NCBI RefSeq assembly: GCF_023238445.1 | Contig: NZ_CP096658.1 | Span: forward strand, 2,914,001 to 2,978,000 | Length of the DNA: 64,000 nucleotides | Source of the DNA: Halorussus gelatinilyticus | Lineage (GTDB): Archaea; Halobacteriota; Halobacteria; Halobacteriales; Haladaptataceae | Direction of reading: 5' to 3' | Shown: piece by piece, positions 42,699 through 52,177 of the stretch | How positions within the stretch are numbered: the stretch's first letter is position 1 | Layout of the letters: every line of letters starts with the position of its first letter | Notes under the pieces: generated by a model | What the model saw: only the letters and a program-made list of their open reading frames with translations | The model's database searches: none | What the model was told of the DNA's origin: nothing | Translations under genes and position numbers: made by a program

Positions 42699-43616
42699 TC
42701 AGACGGCCTCCGTCCCAAGTCGCTCCACCGGGTCGCCGACGGCGACGGTCTCGCCCGCCGATTCCTCCGGGACGCGGGTGTTGACCATCAGCCGGAAGGC
42801 GTGGTCGAATCGGTCGCCGGCGGTCCAACTCGGGATCGTCTCCTCGCGCCGCCGAACGAACGCCTCCCGGAAGTCGGGCGTCTCTTCGCCCGTATCGGGG
42901 TCGCGGCCGGGGACGACGCACCGCTGGCAGGGATGGATGCCGACGAGTTCGACTTCCCCGACTCGGAACCGGACCGCTTCATCCGCGTCGGCGAACAGGC
43001 AGTCCTCCCAGAACGGCGGCACGCCGCCGACTTCGACGTTGGCGCGGAACCGACGCCGGGCGGATTCGAGGTCGAAGTCGAACCACGCGGCGACCTCCCG
43101 GAGGGTGGCGGTCGAGACGACCGTCGGCCCGTGTCGCTCACGGTCGTCGTGCTGGCCGGACGCGTCCCGCCGCACGCTGACCGCGCGCCCGAAGAACTCG
43201 GAGAGTCGGGCGTTCAGGTCGGCGTGGACCGCGGCCTCGTCGTCGCCGGCGTCCGCGAGCGCGAACCGTCGGGAGTCGGACTCGTCGGTGCCCTGCTCGC
43301 GTAGCGTGACGCCCGGCCCGCCCGCGTCTCGAGGGTGGAACGTCGAGCGGAGTCGGTGGACGGCGTCGGTCTTCTTCCCGTTGACGTAGTCGCCCGACCC
43401 GCCGACGTCGGCCGCGGCCGGGTCGTAGGGGTCGTCTGCGGGCCGGTCCAGAATCGCCCACTCGCGGTCGCCGGCGAGCGCGCCCTCGGCGGCGAGCGTC
43501 GCCCGGTCGCGCGGCTCTGGGTCGAGCGACTTGACCGGGAAGTACTGGAGATGCGCGAGGTGCGGGTCGGCGTCGTCGAGTCCGGTGACGGGGTGGTCGC
43601 CGTACCAGTCGGACAT
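42699..43616 (-). CDS. MOSC domain-containing protein
   Basis: A 305-residue protein with the N-terminal beta-barrel (LAHLQYFPVKSLDPEPRDRA) and a MOSC domain, as in mitochondrial amidoxime-reducing component relatives. The conserved segment VELVGIHPCQRCVVPGRDPD contains the cysteine that binds or carries the molybdenum cofactor/sulfur. Family members reduce N-hydroxylated compounds or deliver sulfur to molybdoenzymes; there is no partner gene here. A sulfite oxidase-like molybdoprotein is at 57433. Confidence 0.92.
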   Translation of the reverse strand: MSDWYGDHPVTGLDDADPHLAHLQYFPVKSLDPEPRDRATLAAEGALAGDREWAILDRPADDPYDPAAADVGGSGDYVNGKKTDAVHRLRSTFHPRDAGGPGVTLREQGTDESDSRRFALADAGDDEAAVHADLNARLSEFFGRAVSVRRDASGQHDDRERHGPTVVSTATLREVAAWFDFDLESARRRFRANVEVGGVPPFWEDCLFADADEAVRFRVGEVELVGIHPCQRCVVPGRDPDTGEETPDFREAFVRRREETIPSWTAGDRFDHAFRLMVNTRVPEESAGETVAVGDPVERLGTEAV

Positions 43617-43680
43617 GGCCGGTAGGTTGGCCGCTGTCCGACAAAAAGCCAGTGAACGGGGTGAAAAGCGTCGAGGGGCC

Positions 43681-44025
43681 TTACTCGCTGTACGCCAGAT
43701 TCATGATCCACTGCGAGAAGGCGTCGCTCTCCGCGTCGACCTCCTCCTCGCCGATGAACGGCGAGAGCATGTCGCCCGCCATCAGCAGCGAGAAATCGAG
43801 GTCGCGGGCCGCCGGCGTGATGAGGTAGGTGTTGTGGCCCTCGTAGACGGTCTCCTCGCGCTGGACGAGACCCTTCTCGTACAGCGATTCGACGATTCGA
43901 CTGCCCTTCCGGGAGTCCACGTCGAGTTGCTTCCAGAAGTCGCTCTGGTGGATGCCGCCGGACTCCCGGACGAGTTCGAGTCCCGCGCGCTCCGCGTCGG
44001 TGAGGTCCTCCTCGGATACTGCCAT
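43681..44025 (-). CDS. Winged-helix regulator
   Basis: A 114-residue protein. Residues 5-75 form a helix-turn-helix/wing unit (LTDAERAGLELVRESGGIHQ, SDFWKQLDVDSRKGSRIVES, LVQREETVYEGHNTYLITPA), similar to the haloarchaeal MarR/Lrp-like group in which a wing ends in TYLITP. The C-terminal helix (ESDAFSQWIMNLA) may dimerise. The gene lies between the NRDE and MOSC genes on the same strand. Confidence 0.8.
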   Translation of the reverse strand: MAVSEEDLTDAERAGLELVRESGGIHQSDFWKQLDVDSRKGSRIVESLYEKGLVQREETVYEGHNTYLITPAARDLDFSLLMAGDMLSPFIGEEEVDAESDAFSQWIMNLAYSE

Positions 44026-44082
44026 ACGGGGAACACGGTCCGCGAGCGGTTTAAAACTGACCGTCCGACTCGCTCGTCCGAT

Positions 44083-44832
44083 TTATCCGTCTCCGCCTTC
44101 GACCGCGACCTCCTCGTAGTCGGTCTCGCAGGGCGTGCCGTCGGCGAACCAGTACCGCCCCGCGCCCTCGGCGTCGATGGCGACCAGCGACGACGAGCGA
44201 GTGCCGTAGCCGTCGGCGTGGACGCAGGCCCCGAGGTCGTGGTCCCGCAGGACCTCCTTCGCGCGCTCGAACCACTCCGCGGAGTCCGTCTCCGAGGTCG
44301 CGTCCGGTGCGATCGCACCGGTCGCGTCGTCGGTCGGCAGGTCGGGGTGGACCGCCTCGCGGATGGCCTCGGCCTTCGACGCGGCCCCGTTGTACCCCTC
44401 GTTGACGACGACGTGGACGCCGGGGTCGAAGTGGGTCGTCCGGAGGACGCCGTCCCACTCCAGCAGGGCGGCCTCCTCGCGGTCGGCGACGACGAGGTTG
44501 AACCCGGCGTACTGGCGGTCTGCGAGTTCGTCTCGGACGAAGGAACTCGCGGCGCTCGCCGACTCGCGGGCCAACGCGTCACGGACGAGCAATCCCCGCG
44601 AACGCTCGCCATCGATGTCGGTTCGGCGGTTCGTGACGGCGACGAACAGGCCCGCGTCGTTGTAACCGATCCACGTCCCGCCGGCCTCCTCGTCCCGCGG
44701 CGCGACGACGCGGGGGTCCTCGTCGGAGACGCCGGGCGGCCGGGACGGACGGCCGAGCGCCTCGTCGCGGTTCGCCGCCGCGGCTATCGGTGCGTCGTCG
44801 AACACCCGCCACGCGAGGATGAGAGTACACAC
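44083..44832 (-). CDS. NRDE (TANGO2) family protein
   Basis: A 249-residue protein from a GTG start, giving MCTLILAWRVF with the family's conserved Cys2, which suggests N-terminal nucleophile chemistry like Ntn hydrolases. The name-giving AANRDEALGRPSRPP follows, then GGTWIGYNDAGLFVAVTNRR and YAGFNLVVADREEAALLEWD. TANGO2 relatives are linked to heme or lipid trafficking in eukaryotes; the archaeal role is unknown. A 15-base palindrome spans the start codon. Confidence 0.92.
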   Translation of the reverse strand: MCTLILAWRVFDDAPIAAAANRDEALGRPSRPPGVSDEDPRVVAPRDEEAGGTWIGYNDAGLFVAVTNRRTDIDGERSRGLLVRDALARESASAASSFVRDELADRQYAGFNLVVADREEAALLEWDGVLRTTHFDPGVHVVVNEGYNGAASKAEAIREAVHPDLPTDDATGAIAPDATSETDSAEWFERAKEVLRDHDLGACVHADGYGTRSSSLVAIDAEGAGRYWFADGTPCETDYEEVAVEGGDG

Positions 44833-44839
44833 AGTGTAC
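44825..44839. promoter_or_regulatory. Palindrome over the NRDE start codon
   Basis: GTACACACAGTGTAC: arms GTACAC/GTGTAC around ACA. It covers the GTG start at 44832-44830 and could be an operator, though chance cannot be ruled out for six-base arms. Confidence 0.35.
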
Positions 44840-44937
44840 AGTACGGGTCTCTCGGGCTAAAGTTCCGCGGCCTCGCAGGCTCTGTGGGGACGGGTTCGGC
44901 GATGGATTTCAGTCGTCGAGAGTGGCTTTCGGTCTGG

Positions 44938-45100
44938 CGCGTGCTGGCGCGACCTCGTGTCGCGCCAACCGCGCGAGGTCGTGCTGAGCGGAGCGAAGCA
45001 CGGCTCGTCGGACGCCGTTTGTCCGACGGTGGCTGAGTAGCGCAGCGAAGCGAGCAACGCAAGCGGTTGGGGAGGGCGAGGTGCGGTGCCGTGCGGTCCC
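44938..45100 (-). repeat. Dispersed structured repeat, copy 2
   Basis: Inverted relative to copy 1 at 22309. Shared with its reverse complement are CCGCGCGAGGTCGTGCTGAG and GCGGAGCGAAGCACGGCTCG. Hairpins: CGTCGGAC/GTCCGACG (45006-45028) and GGCGCGAC/GTCGCGCC (44946-44966). Compared with copy 1, the first stem has changed on both sides and still pairs. It sits in the gene-free interval 44833-45358; small frames through it are not believable proteins. Confidence 0.75.
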
Positions 45101-45280
45101 GGTGTGATTGGAGTCGGAACCAGTAGCTTCTACTCGATTACCAGTTCGGCTCTGAGGCCGACAGCAACCGCGACCGCTACTATCGCCGACAAAACGGAGT
45201 CGCCGCACAGCATCGCAACCGCGCCCCCGTACCTCCCCGCTTGCTGGGGCACGAGGCCCTCGCGGCGCGTCCTGCCGAGA

Positions 45281-45332
45281 GTGTCACCCGGCGCGTCCCG
45301 TCGCTGGTGTCACGCGGCGCGTCCCGTGGTCG
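45281..45332. repeat. Tandem duplication of 26 bases
   Basis: Two near-identical units start at 45281 and 45307, each beginning GTGTCAC(C/G)CGGCGCGTCCCG. A partial third (GGCGCGTCC) lies just upstream at about 45264. They sit just after the menE stop, in non-coding DNA. Confidence 0.6.
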
Positions 45333-45358
45333 GTGAAAACCCGAGAAACGACCCGGAA

Positions 45359-46978
45359 CTACGAATCTCGCGCTTCCCGAAGTCGCTCCCGGACCGCCTC
45401 GCGCTCGACGGTCCCCGAGGTGGTCCGTGGCAGTTCGTCTGCGAACGCGACCGTCCGCGGGCACTTGTAGCCCGCCAGTCGCTCCCGACAGTGGGCGTCG
45501 AGAGCTTCGACCGAGAGCGTCGCGTCGTCCTCCGTGACCACCAGCGCGCTCACGCGCTCGCCCCACTCGTCGTCGGCCAACCCGACGACCGCGGCGTCCC
45601 GAACCGCGGGATGCTCGCGCAGGGCCTCGACCACCTCGCCGGGGTGGACGTTCTCCCCCCCGGTGACGATGCGGTCCTCGCGGCGGTTCAGCACCCAGAC
45701 GCGCCCCGCCTCGTCGCGGTAGCCCACGTCGCCGGTGTGAAGTCCGTACTCGCCGAAGGTCTCGTTCGTCGCCGCCGGGTCGCCGTAGTAGCCCCGCATC
45801 ACGGTCGGCCCGGAGACGACGAGTTCGCCGGTCTCGCCCGCCGGGAGCGGGATTTCGTTTCCGCCTTCACCGTCCGCCTCGTCATCCCTGCTCTCCTCGT
45901 CCCTCTCGTCTCCCTCGTCCCCCTCGCCGACGACGGTCACGTCGGTCCACAGCAGGGGTCGCCCGACGGTCCCGCGATGGGCGAACGCCTCGCGGGGCCG
46001 GGCGGTGGCGATTTGGGAGGCCGTCTCGGTCATGCCGTAGGTCGGGTGGACCGGCACGCCGCGGGCCTCGCACCGCGAAATCAGTTCCTCGGAGGCCGGC
46101 GCACCCCCGAGCAGGACGAACCGCAGCGAGTTGCTCAGCGAGTCGCGCGCGTCGAGCATCCGCCGGAGCATCGTCGGCACGAGCGAGACGCCCGTGACGC
46201 CGAACTCCGCCGTCGCGTCCGCGGCGTTCCCGGCGTCGAAGCCCTCCTGCAAGACGACCGTGGTCCCGTAGAGCGCCGACCGGAGGACGACCGACAGCCC
46301 GCCCATGTGGTACATCGACAGGCAGAGGAGCCAGTTGTCGTCGGGGGTCACGCCGAGCCGGAACGCCGAGGCGACCGCGCTCGACAGGAAGTTGCTCATC
46401 GACAGCTCGACGGCCTTCGGGTCGCCCGTCGTGCCGGAGGTGAACAGCATCGCCTGCGGGTCCGCGCGGGACCACGCCGCCGGGTCGAAGTCGGTCGGTT
46501 CGCGCTCCCGGAGCGCCGCCACGCCGTCCGCGTCCAGCGAATCGACCGACGCGACCGGGAGCCCCGCCGTGGACGCCGCGGAGTCCGCGACGGCCACCGC
46601 GTCGGCCTCCGTCTCGCGCTCGCAGACCAGCAGGTTCAGGTCGGCGGTCTCGGCCTGCCGGACCAACTCGGGTCCGGTCAGTCTGGCGTTCAGCGGGACC
46701 AGCACCGCGCCGAGGCGCATCGCGGCGTGGACCAGTCGGACGAACGCGACCCGCGTCTCCATCAGGACGCCGAGGTGGTCGCCCGCCCGAACGCCGAGGT
46801 CGGCGAGTCGGCCCGCGGTCTCTTCGACCGCCGCGTCCAGTTCTGCGTAGCTCCACCGAGTTCCGTCGGCCGCTTCCACGAGCGCCGTCGCCTCGGACGA
46901 GGTCCGGGCGCGCTCGGCCAACCAGTCGCGGGTCGTCTCCGCCGTTTCGGGGGGTCGTCGTTCTCGTTCGTCAGTCAT
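45359..46978 (-). CDS. menE: o-Succinylbenzoate-CoA ligase (MenE)
   Basis: A 539-residue ANL-superfamily ligase that adenylates o-succinylbenzoate and makes its CoA thioester in menaquinone synthesis. The AMP-binding signature FTSGTTGDPKAVELSMSN (about 180-197), the YGMTETASQ motif and the C-terminal GGENVHPGEVVEALREHPAV with YKCPRTVAF near the end are clear. An Asp/Glu-rich loop (EGDEGDERDEESRDDEADGE) between the two lobes is typical of halophilic insertion. Assignment to MenE rests on position: its start overlaps menC by 8 bases, and menA precedes them. Confidence 0.93.
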   Translation of the reverse strand: MTDERERRPPETAETTRDWLAERARTSSEATALVEAADGTRWSYAELDAAVEETAGRLADLGVRAGDHLGVLMETRVAFVRLVHAAMRLGAVLVPLNARLTGPELVRQAETADLNLLVCERETEADAVAVADSAASTAGLPVASVDSLDADGVAALREREPTDFDPAAWSRADPQAMLFTSGTTGDPKAVELSMSNFLSSAVASAFRLGVTPDDNWLLCLSMYHMGGLSVVLRSALYGTTVVLQEGFDAGNAADATAEFGVTGVSLVPTMLRRMLDARDSLSNSLRFVLLGGAPASEELISRCEARGVPVHPTYGMTETASQIATARPREAFAHRGTVGRPLLWTDVTVVGEGDEGDERDEESRDDEADGEGGNEIPLPAGETGELVVSGPTVMRGYYGDPAATNETFGEYGLHTGDVGYRDEAGRVWVLNRREDRIVTGGENVHPGEVVEALREHPAVRDAAVVGLADDEWGERVSALVVTEDDATLSVEALDAHCRERLAGYKCPRTVAFADELPRTTSGTVEREAVRERLREARDS

Positions 46979-48044
46979 GGTGTCCCCACGTGTCCGCGGT
47001 GCCGTTGCCCTCGCCCTGCGGGACGACCGCCCGGCCGTCCGCGACCGGCGCGATGTCCGGGCCGAGGTCCGATTCGAGCAGCTTCCGAGTGGCGAGTCCG
47101 CAGGCCGTCACGTCCGGTATCGCGGCCGCGACGTGGACCGCGGCGGTCCGGGCCACTGCCCCGTCGATGGTCGTCGTCACGACCGGTTCGATTCCTTCCT
47201 CGCGGGCGCGCGAGGCGAGCGCGCTCGCCTCGCGCGGACCGCCGAGCGCCATCGGTTTCAGGATTACCGCGTCGGGATTCGCGTCGAGCGCGTCCTCGAA
47301 ACCGACCTCGGCGAGCGTCTCGTCCAGCGCGACCGGTCCGGCGAGCGACGCGAGGCCCGCGAGGTCGGTCGCGGGCAGGGGTTGCTCGACGTAGGCGAGG
47401 CGGTCGCCGACCGCATCGAGGAACTGCTGGGCCTGCTCGCGGGTCCACGCCGCGTTCGCGTCGGCCCGGAGTTCGACCTCCGGGAGCGCGTCGGCCACCG
47501 CCTCGATTCGCTCCACGTCGGCGGACAACTGGCGCGCGCCGACCTTGACTTTGAGGCAGTCGAAGCCGGCGGCGGCGGCGCGCTCGGCTTCGGCGACGGT
47601 CGCCTCCGCGGGCGCGTCGCCGACCGTCGCGTTGACCGGGACGCTCTTGGCGGGGTTCTCCGCGCCGAAGTAGCGGTAGAGGGGCACGCGCTGGCGCGAG
47701 GCGCGCAGGTCCGCGAGCGCGAGGTCGAGCGCGTGGCGCGCGGCGGGGGTCGAGTCGAGATCCGCGAGGAGGTCGTCGGGGTCGGCCCCGGCGTCGATTT
47801 CCTCGCTCGCGGTTTCACCGCTCGTATTCGAGGCGCGAAGCACCTCGCTAACCTCCGCGAGGGCCGACTCGCACTCGTCGTAGTGTTCGGTCCAGCCCGG
47901 AAGCGGCGTGGCCTCGCCGACGCCGACCGACCCGTCGTCGGCCTCCAGTCTGAGGAGGAGTCCGTCCCGGCGCTCGACGGTGCCCCGCGCGGTTTCGAGG
48001 GGGTCGGCCAGCGGGAGCGAGAAGGGGCGGATGTCGGCTCTCAT
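46971..48044 (-). CDS. menC: o-Succinylbenzoate synthase (MenC)
   Basis: A 357-residue enolase-superfamily dehydratase that makes o-succinylbenzoate from SHCHC. The N-terminal capping domain (RPFSLPLADPLETARGTVER) and the barrel motifs are visible: the catalytic K-x-K in AGFDCLKVKVGA, metal ligands in LRADANAAW, VEQPLP and ALDETLAEV, and the second Lys in AVILKPMALGG. The ends overlap menA (by 4 bases) and menE (by 8), so the three genes are an operon menA-menC-menE. Confidence 0.95.
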   Translation of the reverse strand: MRADIRPFSLPLADPLETARGTVERRDGLLLRLEADDGSVGVGEATPLPGWTEHYDECESALAEVSEVLRASNTSGETASEEIDAGADPDDLLADLDSTPAARHALDLALADLRASRQRVPLYRYFGAENPAKSVPVNATVGDAPAEATVAEAERAAAAGFDCLKVKVGARQLSADVERIEAVADALPEVELRADANAAWTREQAQQFLDAVGDRLAYVEQPLPATDLAGLASLAGPVALDETLAEVGFEDALDANPDAVILKPMALGGPREASALASRAREEGIEPVVTTTIDGAVARTAAVHVAAAIPDVTACGLATRKLLESDLGPDIAPVADGRAVVPQGEGNGTADTWGHHD

Positions 48045-48982
48045 ATCACGAGACCCAGTGCGAACAGCACCGAGTGGGCCGCGAGCAGTTTCCCGGTCCG
48101 TTCGAGCGCGGGGTTGAGCGCCGCGCCGGAGGTGTCGGTCAGCATCGTCCGCGCGATGGCGGCCGCGTAGGGAATCGTCGCCAGCGGCAAGAGGACCGCC
48201 GGAGAGTAGCCCCGCGCGAGCCAGAACCAGACGGGCACGACGTACGACAGCGCCAGTAGGCCGACGAACTCGGCCCGACTCGCGGTGTAGCCGACGAGGA
48301 CCGCCAGCGTCTTCTTGCCCGCCTCGCGGTCGGTTTCGAGGTCCCGGACGTTGTTCACGACGAGGATGTTCGTTGAGATGGCCGCGACGGGAAGGCTGGC
48401 GACGAACGCCGCGAGCGTGACGGTTCCCTCCGGGATTCCCGTCGGGAAGGCTCCGGCCGCCGCGCTGGCGGCCTGTACGTAGAAGGTGCCCATCACGGCG
48501 ACGACGCCGAAGAAGACGAAGACGAACAGGTCGCCGAGACCGTGCGAGCCGAGCGGGTAGGGACCCCCGGCGTAGGCGACGCCGGAGACGACGCTGGCGA
48601 GCCCGATGACGAGGATTGGGAGACCGCCGACGTACACCAGATAGACGCCGACGAGTATCGCCAGCGCGAACGTGGCGTACATCGCGCGCTTGACCGACTC
48701 GGGGGCGATGAGGCCCGACTGCGTGACGCGGGTGAATCCCTCGCGCTCGTCGGTGTCGACGCCCTTCACGGCGTCGTAGTAGTCGTTGGCGAAGTTGGTG
48801 CCGATCTGGATGAGTGCCGCGCCGACGAAGGCCGCCAGCGCCGGGAGCGCGGCGAAGACGCCCTCGTGGACGGCGAGACCGACGCCGACGATGACGGGGG
48901 CGGCGGCCGCCGGGAGCGTGTGAGGCCGAGCGGCCATCAGCCACGCCTCGCGGCGGGAGTGTTCGGTAGCCGTGTCGCTCAT
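48041..48982 (-). CDS. menA: 1,4-Dihydroxy-2-naphthoate polyprenyltransferase (MenA)
   Basis: A 313-residue UbiA-family membrane enzyme that attaches the isoprenoid tail to 1,4-dihydroxy-2-naphthoate. The two Asp-rich, magnesium-binding motifs are NFANDYYDAVKGVDTDER (about 64-81) and NNVRDLETDREAGKKT (about 215-230). About eight membrane helices are visible (for example LVGVYLVYVGGLPILVIGLA). It is first in the menA-menC-menE operon; the MenA name over other UbiA enzymes rests on this context and on RPHTLPAAAAPVIVG. Confidence 0.95.
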   Translation of the reverse strand: MSDTATEHSRREAWLMAARPHTLPAAAAPVIVGVGLAVHEGVFAALPALAAFVGAALIQIGTNFANDYYDAVKGVDTDEREGFTRVTQSGLIAPESVKRAMYATFALAILVGVYLVYVGGLPILVIGLASVVSGVAYAGGPYPLGSHGLGDLFVFVFFGVVAVMGTFYVQAASAAAGAFPTGIPEGTVTLAAFVASLPVAAISTNILVVNNVRDLETDREAGKKTLAVLVGYTASRAEFVGLLALSYVVPVWFWLARGYSPAVLLPLATIPYAAAIARTMLTDTSGAALNPALERTGKLLAAHSVLFALGLVI

Positions 48983-49157
48983 TGTCGGGAGTTACGGCGA
49001 GCGGACAATAGCGTCTGCGGTTTCGGCAGAGCCGACGCTGGCGGAAGTCGGTGTCTGAGAGAACCGTTCTTCGCTCGTATCTACTCCTTGTCACCAGAAG
49101 CACTTAAACGGAGAGCGGGACGGCGCGAGCGAGACGCCCGGTCGTCCTGCCGGCGCT

Positions 49158-50177
49158 TCAGTCGTCGCCAGTCGCCCTGAACTCGCGAGCCGCCTCGCGC
49201 AGTTCGTCGGAGATGCCCGGCACTTCGTCGGGCGACACGTCGCCCTCGGCGTCGATTTCCTCGACGGACTTGGGGAACTCCCGGAGCGAGTAATGGATGT
49301 CGATGCCCGCGTTCGCGCCCTCGCCCATCGCCACCGGAATCTGGTTGTGGCCCGGCGTCAGGTCGCCGACCGCGTAGACGCCCTCGACGCTGGTCTCGCC
49401 CGCGTCGCCGACCGCGACGGTACCGTCGTCGTTGCGCTCGCACCCCAGTTGGTCCACGAGTTCCGCGTTGTAGTTCGACCCGTACATCGGGAAGCCGCCA
49501 CGGTACTCGCGGAACTGCCCGTCCTCGAACTCGAAGCCTTCGAGCCAGCCGTCGTCGCCCTTCTCCATTCCGGTGACGTCCTCCGAGACGATTTCGACGG
49601 GGTGGGCACGCAACTGGCGGTCGGTCTCGTCGCTCCACTGCGGGTCGTCGCCCCGCAACAACAGGTCAACCTCGTCGGTGAAGTTGAGCATGATCATGGC
49701 GACGTGGGCGGCCGACTCGCCGGTTCCCATCACGAAGACGGGCTCGTCCACGAACATGTAGGCGTCGCAGTGGAGACACCAGTGGAGACCCCGGCCGGTC
49801 GGCGGGAGCGGCGGGTCTGGTCGCACGTCGTTGAATCCGGTCGCCAGCACGACTCTCTCCGCCGTCAGTTCGGCCTCGTCGGTCGAGAGCCGGAACCGAC
49901 CGTCCCCCGACTGTTCGACCGACTCCACGTAGTCCCGAACGTAGTCCGCGCCGTAGCGCTGAATCTGCTCGCGCGCGGTCCGGAGCAGTTCCTTCCCCGA
50001 CACGTCTTCGGTGATGCCGACGACGTTGTGCGTCTCGGTCATCATCGCGGCTCGGCCGCCGCCGCGGTTGACGACCACGGTGTCGTGGCTCAGTCGCGTC
50101 GTGTAGAGCGCGGCCGTGAGTCCCGCGGGTCCGCCGCCGATTACGGCGACCTCGTACTCCCGAGTCTCGTCGGTCAT
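49158..50177 (-). CDS. Thioredoxin reductase-like FAD oxidoreductase
   Basis: A 339-residue flavoprotein from MTDETREYEVAVIGGGPAGL (FAD dinucleotide motif GGGPAG). The redox CxxC is present as WCLHCDAYMF, and the second nucleotide motif is VFVMGTGESAAHVAMI. The C-terminal FAD segment is VEGVYAVGDLTPGHNQIPVA. This matches the low-molecular-weight thioredoxin reductase group of haloarchaea, but the reading CLHC (instead of CATC) leaves partner choice open. It lies between menA and a HalOD1 gene. Confidence 0.92.
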   Translation of the reverse strand: MTDETREYEVAVIGGGPAGLTAALYTTRLSHDTVVVNRGGGRAAMMTETHNVVGITEDVSGKELLRTAREQIQRYGADYVRDYVESVEQSGDGRFRLSTDEAELTAERVVLATGFNDVRPDPPLPPTGRGLHWCLHCDAYMFVDEPVFVMGTGESAAHVAMIMLNFTDEVDLLLRGDDPQWSDETDRQLRAHPVEIVSEDVTGMEKGDDGWLEGFEFEDGQFREYRGGFPMYGSNYNAELVDQLGCERNDDGTVAVGDAGETSVEGVYAVGDLTPGHNQIPVAMGEGANAGIDIHYSLREFPKSVEEIDAEGDVSPDEVPGISDELREAAREFRATGDD

Positions 50178-50257
50178 GGAGTACGAGTTGGACCGTGACG
50201 GCCTTAAGCGGGCGGGCGGCGGCGAGTCCGGGCGGTTCACCGCGACGGTGGATACCC

Positions 50258-50584
50258 TCAGTCGGACGCTTCGTCGGCCGCCGACCGAGGCTCGACTTCG
50301 ATTTGCCCGCCGCCCGAGACGGTGACTTCGTGGTCGTGGTACGCGAACGACACCTCGACACTGCCCCGACCGGAGTCCCGACCGCGGAACAGCCCGTCGA
50401 GGGCGTCCGGATCGACCACGCTGTACAGCGGTTCGAGAACCTCCGCGGAACTGGTCGCTTCCTTCGGCGCTATCGAGTCGGTACCGGACGCGGCGGATAC
50501 GGCGGCGATAACCCCCTCGCTAAACGACTCCGACGGCGATACCTCGTAGGTGAAAATCGGCTGTTGCATTCCCTCGCTGGTCAT
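50258..50584 (-). CDS. Single-domain HalOD1 protein
   Basis: A 108-residue protein (an alternative start MQQPIFTYEV at 50569). The HalOD1 pattern is complete: YEVSPSESFSEGVIAAVSAA, LEPLYSVVDPDALDGLFRGR and VEVSFAYHDHEVTVSGGGQI. It lies 56 bases after the short Bat-type gene on the same strand, the same order as at 30570-31624. Confidence 0.88.
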   Translation of the reverse strand: MTSEGMQQPIFTYEVSPSESFSEGVIAAVSAASGTDSIAPKEATSSAEVLEPLYSVVDPDALDGLFRGRDSGRGSVEVSFAYHDHEVTVSGGGQIEVEPRSAADEASD

Positions 50585-50640
50585 CGCCTCTCGGTACTCC
50601 CGCCGGACGGGTCAACTCCGCCCTTACCCATGTAACCCGT

Positions 50641-51123
50641 TTAAGTATCGCCGTCCTCCTCTCCCGCCAGTCCGTTCTCGACGATGGTTCGGTAGCCCCT
50701 GCGCAACCGCGAGGCGAACGCCTGTCGGCTGATGCCGAGTCGGGACGCGAGCGCGTCGGAGGTCTCGCCCCGGAGTTCGAACGTCCAGCCGTTCCTGGAA
50801 CCCGTGGCGGAGATGACCGTCACGTCGGTCTCGGCGATGGCGGTCATGATGCCCAGAAACTCCGGTTCCCACTCGGCCCGGAACAGTCCCCTGTCGCCCA
50901 AGTCCTCCATCAGCACCGCCGAGCGCAACTCGGGGAGGCCGTCGAGCAGGTCGCGAACGTCCGTCATGTCGGCGCTCGCGTCGGTCACCCAGAAGTACGG
51001 CATGACCGTGTCGTCGCTGGGAACCCCCCGGTCGAGTTCGAACACCGCGTCGGGGAACTCCTCGAACGCCTTCCCGAGGGGGAACCCGTCGGCGGCGAGA
51101 GTGAAGTCGGCTATCGAGGTCAC
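50641..51123 (-). CDS. Shortened Bat-type regulator with internal deletion
   Basis: A 160-residue protein that aligns with the 214-residue Bat protein at 30570: MTSIADFTLAADGFPLGKAF, VMPYFWVTDASADMTDVRDL, MEDLGDRGLFRAEWEPEFLG and TVISATGSRNGWTFELRG. Then about 50 residues are missing, namely the linker and the first HTH-10 helices containing LTPEQREAVLLA in the paralogue. It resumes at ALASRLGISRQAFASRLRRG, the recognition-helix half. The frame is intact. Either a recently eroding gene or a stripped-down regulator; DNA binding would be impaired. Confidence 0.82.
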   Translation of the reverse strand: MTSIADFTLAADGFPLGKAFEEFPDAVFELDRGVPSDDTVMPYFWVTDASADMTDVRDLLDGLPELRSAVLMEDLGDRGLFRAEWEPEFLGIMTAIAETDVTVISATGSRNGWTFELRGETSDALASRLGISRQAFASRLRRGYRTIVENGLAGEEDGDT

Positions 51124-51174
51124 GGTGTGTCCGTCCCCCGATTCGGTCCCGACTCGGTTAAAGCTACGCAGCGG

Positions 51175-52068
<894 letters not shown>

Positions 52069-52177
52069 GTGTCCGCGTCGGGGCGGCGCGCGCAAAAAGA
52101 TTCCCGAACGCGCCCGGTTCCGGCGCGAGGACTCTCCCGACGCGTAGGTTTTTCTCGCCGGAGTCGGACACTCGACC

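Noticed and set aside
44857-45057. Small minus-strand frame through the repeat at 44938
   Set aside because: It follows the dispersed repeat, and the corresponding stretch in the other copy is in a different frame with changed hairpins; such repeat-derived frames are commonly mis-annotated.
45281-45332. CRISPR-like array
   Set aside because: Only two adjacent imperfect units with no spacers, so this is a simple tandem duplication.
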